Under the pieces are notes generated by a model that saw nothing but the letters and a program-made list of their open reading frames with translations, did no database searches and had not been told where the DNA came from. A DNA stretch of 7,716 nt from Mycobacterium sp. (GTDB lineage Bacteria; Actinomycetota; Actinomycetes; Mycobacteriales; Mycobacteriaceae): the NCBI GenBank assembly GCA_023264755.1, contig JAHFVB010000234.1:1-7716 (forward strand), in the 5' to 3' direction. Within the stretch, counting starts at the first letter, position 1; each line of letters starts with the position of its first letter. Shown in pieces: positions 5,666 through 7,716 of the stretch. The position numbers and the translations under genes are program-made.

Positions 5666-7056
5666 TGCACCTGCAGCGCGGCGGCGAACATGGCATCCGT
5701 CCCGTGCCGGTGCGGCCAGAGCTGTACGTGGGGCCCGGGACCGACGTCGGTGGCCGGGTCGAACAGGGGCCTGGTGTCGATGGCCTTGACGGGCTGACGA
5801 CGAACGGCATCGGCCACCACGCCGACCGTCTCGGCCAGGTGCGGCGAGCACGTCGCGTACAACACCACCCCGCCGGGCCGGGTGAGTCCGATGGCGGCGG
5901 CGAGCAACTCCTTCTGCAGCTTCGCCAGCCCAGGGACGTCGCTGGCCTGACGCCGCCAGCGAGCCTCTGGACGACGCCTGAGGGCGCCCAGGCCGGTGCA
6001 CGGCGCGTCGACGAGCACCCGGTCGAACGAGCCGGGCGCCAGTCCGGTGTCGCGGCCGTCGACCCGGAGTACGTCGACGTCGAATCCTCGGACGTTCTTC
6101 TCGACGAGTTCGGCCCGGTGCGCGGCCGGCTCCACGGCCGTCACCCGCGCCCCGGAGGCCACGCCCAGTGCGGCTAGCAGTGCGGTCTTGCCCCCGGGAC
6201 CGGCGCACAGATCGAGCCAGCGGCTGTCGCCGCCGTCGATGGGCGCCATGGTCAGCGCACGGGCCACGAGTTGGCTGCCCTCGTCCTGCACCTGGGCCAG
6301 TCCGTCTCGAAGCGGGGCCAGCCGTCCCGGGTCGCCCCCGGGCAGGTAGACCGCGTACGGCGAGTAGCGGCCGACCTCGCCGTCGACCGCGCTTGCGAGC
6401 TCCTCGGCGGTCATCGCCCCTGGCCGCGCGGCCAAGTGGACCAACGGTCGCTCGTTGTCGCTGGCCAACAGGGCCCCCAGCTGCCCGGCCTCGGCGCCGA
6501 GCGCGTCGGAGAAGGCTTGCGCGATCCACCGCGGATGCGCGTTCACGAAGGCGATGTGGCCGACCGGATCGGTGGCGGCTGAAGGCGCGAGCTCCTCCAC
6601 CCAGGACTGCTCGTCGCGCGCCGCGATGGTGCGCAGCACACCGTTGACGAAACCCGCACGTGCCGAATCGAATTCGATGGCCGCCTGCTCGACGGTGGTG
6701 TCGACGGCGGCATGGGCGTCGACCCGGGTGCGCAACAGTTGATAGGCACCGAGTCGGAGTAGCTCCAGCAGCACCGGGTCGATCTGTTCGACCGGGCGAT
6801 GCGCCGCACTGGAGATGACGGCGTCCAGCACCCCGATCGCACGGCAGGTGCCGTAGGTCAGTTCAGTGGCAAAGGCCGCATCCCGACCCGTGATTCCGCG
6901 TTCGCGGAGCAGTGCGGGCAGCGCGAGGTTGGCGTAGGCATCGCGTTCGGAGACCGCGCGCAGGACGTCGAAGGCAGCCAGCCGGGCGGGGTCGAACGGG
7001 GTGCGACGCTGCTGGCGTCGCGGACCCTGCGGGGATCGGTTCGGAGGCTTGCTCAT
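5662..7056 (-). CDS. rsmB: 16S rRNA m5C967-type methyltransferase RsmB (Fmu)
   Basis: An S-adenosylmethionine-dependent rRNA (cytosine-C5) methyltransferase of the RsmB/NOL1/NOP2/Sun family; the E. coli enzyme modifies C967 of 16S rRNA. The 464 residues begin with a basic tail (to about 20). A NusB-like RNA-binding domain follows (about 21-150; [30 protein letters not shown]), then a linker and the Rossmann catalytic domain. There, [17 protein letters not shown] (281-297) binds SAM and VEP (308-310) is the acidic strand end. [18 protein letters not shown] (350-367) holds Cys353, and [12 protein letters not shown] (399-410) holds Cys403, the two cysteines used for release and catalysis. All key residues are intact, and the length is close to the mycobacterial norm. 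The ATG at 7056 overlaps the fmt stop as ATGA. GAGGA lies rather far upstream (about 12 bases), so coupling to fmt is likely. Called fmu in M. tuberculosis. Confidence 0.95.
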   Translation of the reverse strand: MSKPPNRSPQGPRRQQRRTPFDPARLAAFDVLRAVSERDAYANLALPALLRERGITGRDAAFATELTYGTCRAIGVLDAVISSAAHRPVEQIDPVLLELLRLGAYQLLRTRVDAHAAVDTTVEQAAIEFDSARAGFVNGVLRTIAARDEQSWVEELAPSAATDPVGHIAFVNAHPRWIAQAFSDALGAEAGQLGALLASDNERPLVHLAARPGAMTAEELASAVDGEVGRYSPYAVYLPGGDPGRLAPLRDGLAQVQDEGSQLVARALTMAPIDGGDSRWLDLCAGPGGKTALLAALGVASGARVTAVEPAAHRAELVEKNVRGFDVDVLRVDGRDTGLAPGSFDRVLVDAPCTGLGALRRRPEARWRRQASDVPGLAKLQKELLAAAIGLTRPGGVVLYATCSPHLAETVGVVADAVRRQPVKAIDTRPLFDPATDVGPGPHVQLWPHRHGTDAMFAAALQVQ

Positions 7057-7716
7057 TGGGCCCGCACATCCTCGTCGAGCCGAGCGCCGCGCGCCCAGTC
7101 AGCGGCCTTCATCCACTTCTTGCCCGGCGGTTGGAGCTCGCCCAACACGACCGGCACCGAGCCGGTACCGACGTGGACGCCGTCCCGATCGACGTCGATC
7201 ACACCCGGCGGCAACGGTTCTCGAGCACTGACCTTCACGGGGCCCAGCTTCACTCTTAGTTCTCCGATCGATGTCCACGCCCCGGGGTTCGGAGTCACCG
7301 CGCGGATGCGGCGGTCCACCACGTGGGCGGGTAGCTCCCAGCGCACGCGGGCCTCCTCGACGGTGATCTTGGGCGCCAAGGTCACCCCGTCGGCGGGTTG
7401 CGGGACCGCCGCCAGCGACCCGTCGGCGATGCCGTCCAAGGTGGCCTCGAGCAGCGCCGCCCCCGACGTCGAGAGCCGCGTCAGCAGCGCCCCGGCCGTG
7501 TCGTCGGGCCGGATGGTTTCGGTGACGACGCCGAACACCGGGCCGGAGTCCAGACTCGGCTCGATGCGGAACGTCGTCGCGCCGGTCACGGCGTCGCCGC
7601 CGGCGATCGCGGCCTGGACCGGCGCGGCGCCGCGCCAGGCGGGCAGCAGCGAGAAGTGCAGGTTGATCCAGCCCAGTGGCGGTACCGCGAGCAGTCCGTC
7701 CCGCAGCAGCGCCCCG
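7053..7716 (-). CDS. fmt: Methionyl-tRNA formyltransferase, N-terminus beyond window
   Basis: Formylates Met-tRNAi with 10-formyltetrahydrofolate for translation initiation. Only the C-terminal 220 residues are visible; compared with a usual length near 310, about 90 residues lie beyond the right edge. The open frame continues to the edge, reading [18 protein letters not shown], then [16 protein letters not shown]. The catalytic Asn and His of NLH and the Asp of SLDSG are present, and the His-to-Asp distance is 36 residues, the same as between His108 and Asp144 in the E. coli enzyme. The C-terminal OB-like tRNA-binding domain follows (about fragment residues 115-220; [36 protein letters not shown]). 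A GTG at 7589 is internal and is not a start. It is the first visible gene of the minus-strand operon, and its TGA overlaps the rsmB ATG. Confidence 0.96.
   Translation of the reverse strand, partial: GALLRDGLLAVPPLGWINLHFSLLPAWRGAAPVQAAIAGGDAVTGATTFRIEPSLDSGPVFGVVTETIRPDDTAGALLTRLSTSGAALLEATLDGIADGSLAAVPQPADGVTLAPKITVEEARVRWELPAHVVDRRIRAVTPNPGAWTSIGELRVKLGPVKVSAREPLPPGVIDVDRDGVHVGTGSVPVVLGELQPPGKKWMKAADWARGARLDEDVRAQ

Noticed and set aside
5633..6529. Minus-strand open frame extending rpe by about 300 residues
   Set aside because: It is another frame of rsmB, is Arg/Gly-rich low-complexity, and has no match to epimerases, which start at MSGPLIAPS.

Overview
The window is high-GC DNA with strong G/C preference at third codon positions. 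Its gene set and order match the riboflavin / lipid-export locus of mycobacteria, seen in the opposite orientation to the usual M. tuberculosis map: fmt, fmu (rsmB), rpe and ribG on the minus strand; lprG and the P55 transporter on the plus strand; ribC on the minus strand. The LprG lipoprotein (236 residues) and the P55-type transporter (518 residues) have, as I recall, the same lengths as the M. tuberculosis proteins, and this gene pair is characteristic of mycobacteria. A non-tuberculous, probably fast-growing Mycobacterium/Mycolicibacterium is my inference from LprG sequence character. No mobile element, CRISPR array, tRNA or rRNA is visible.

Layout from left to right. At 5-391 (minus) lies a small secreted cysteine-rich protein of unknown function, just downstream of ribC (477-1076, minus; riboflavin synthase). 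A 237-base divergent region (1077-1313) separates ribC from lprG. Both genes have a TANNNT -10 element 6-7 bases before the ATG, which predicts leaderless mRNAs. lprG (1314-2024) and the MFS exporter (2024-3580) share one base of a TGATG junction, so they form a coupled lipid-export operon at the cell envelope.

Region 3581-3956 contains no long gene. In it I find a 51-codon minus-strand ORF (3587-3742) with a good ribosome binding site. Upstream of it are a TAAAAT -10 candidate and three short CG-aac-CG dyads repeated at exactly 31-base intervals, about three helical turns. This is the least explained part of the window.

The right half is a tightly packed minus-strand operon: fmt (cut by the window edge), rsmB, rpe and ribG. 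fmt/rsmB and rpe/ribG overlap by ATGA, and rsmB/rpe are separated by 29 bases carrying a hairpin. The operon joins initiator-tRNA formylation, 16S rRNA methylation, pentose phosphate supply of ribulose 5-phosphate, and the deaminase/reductase step of riboflavin synthesis. ribC at the other end makes the final riboflavin step. Most of the window is a conserved housekeeping locus. The novelty, if any, is in the intergenic element between the exporter and ribG.
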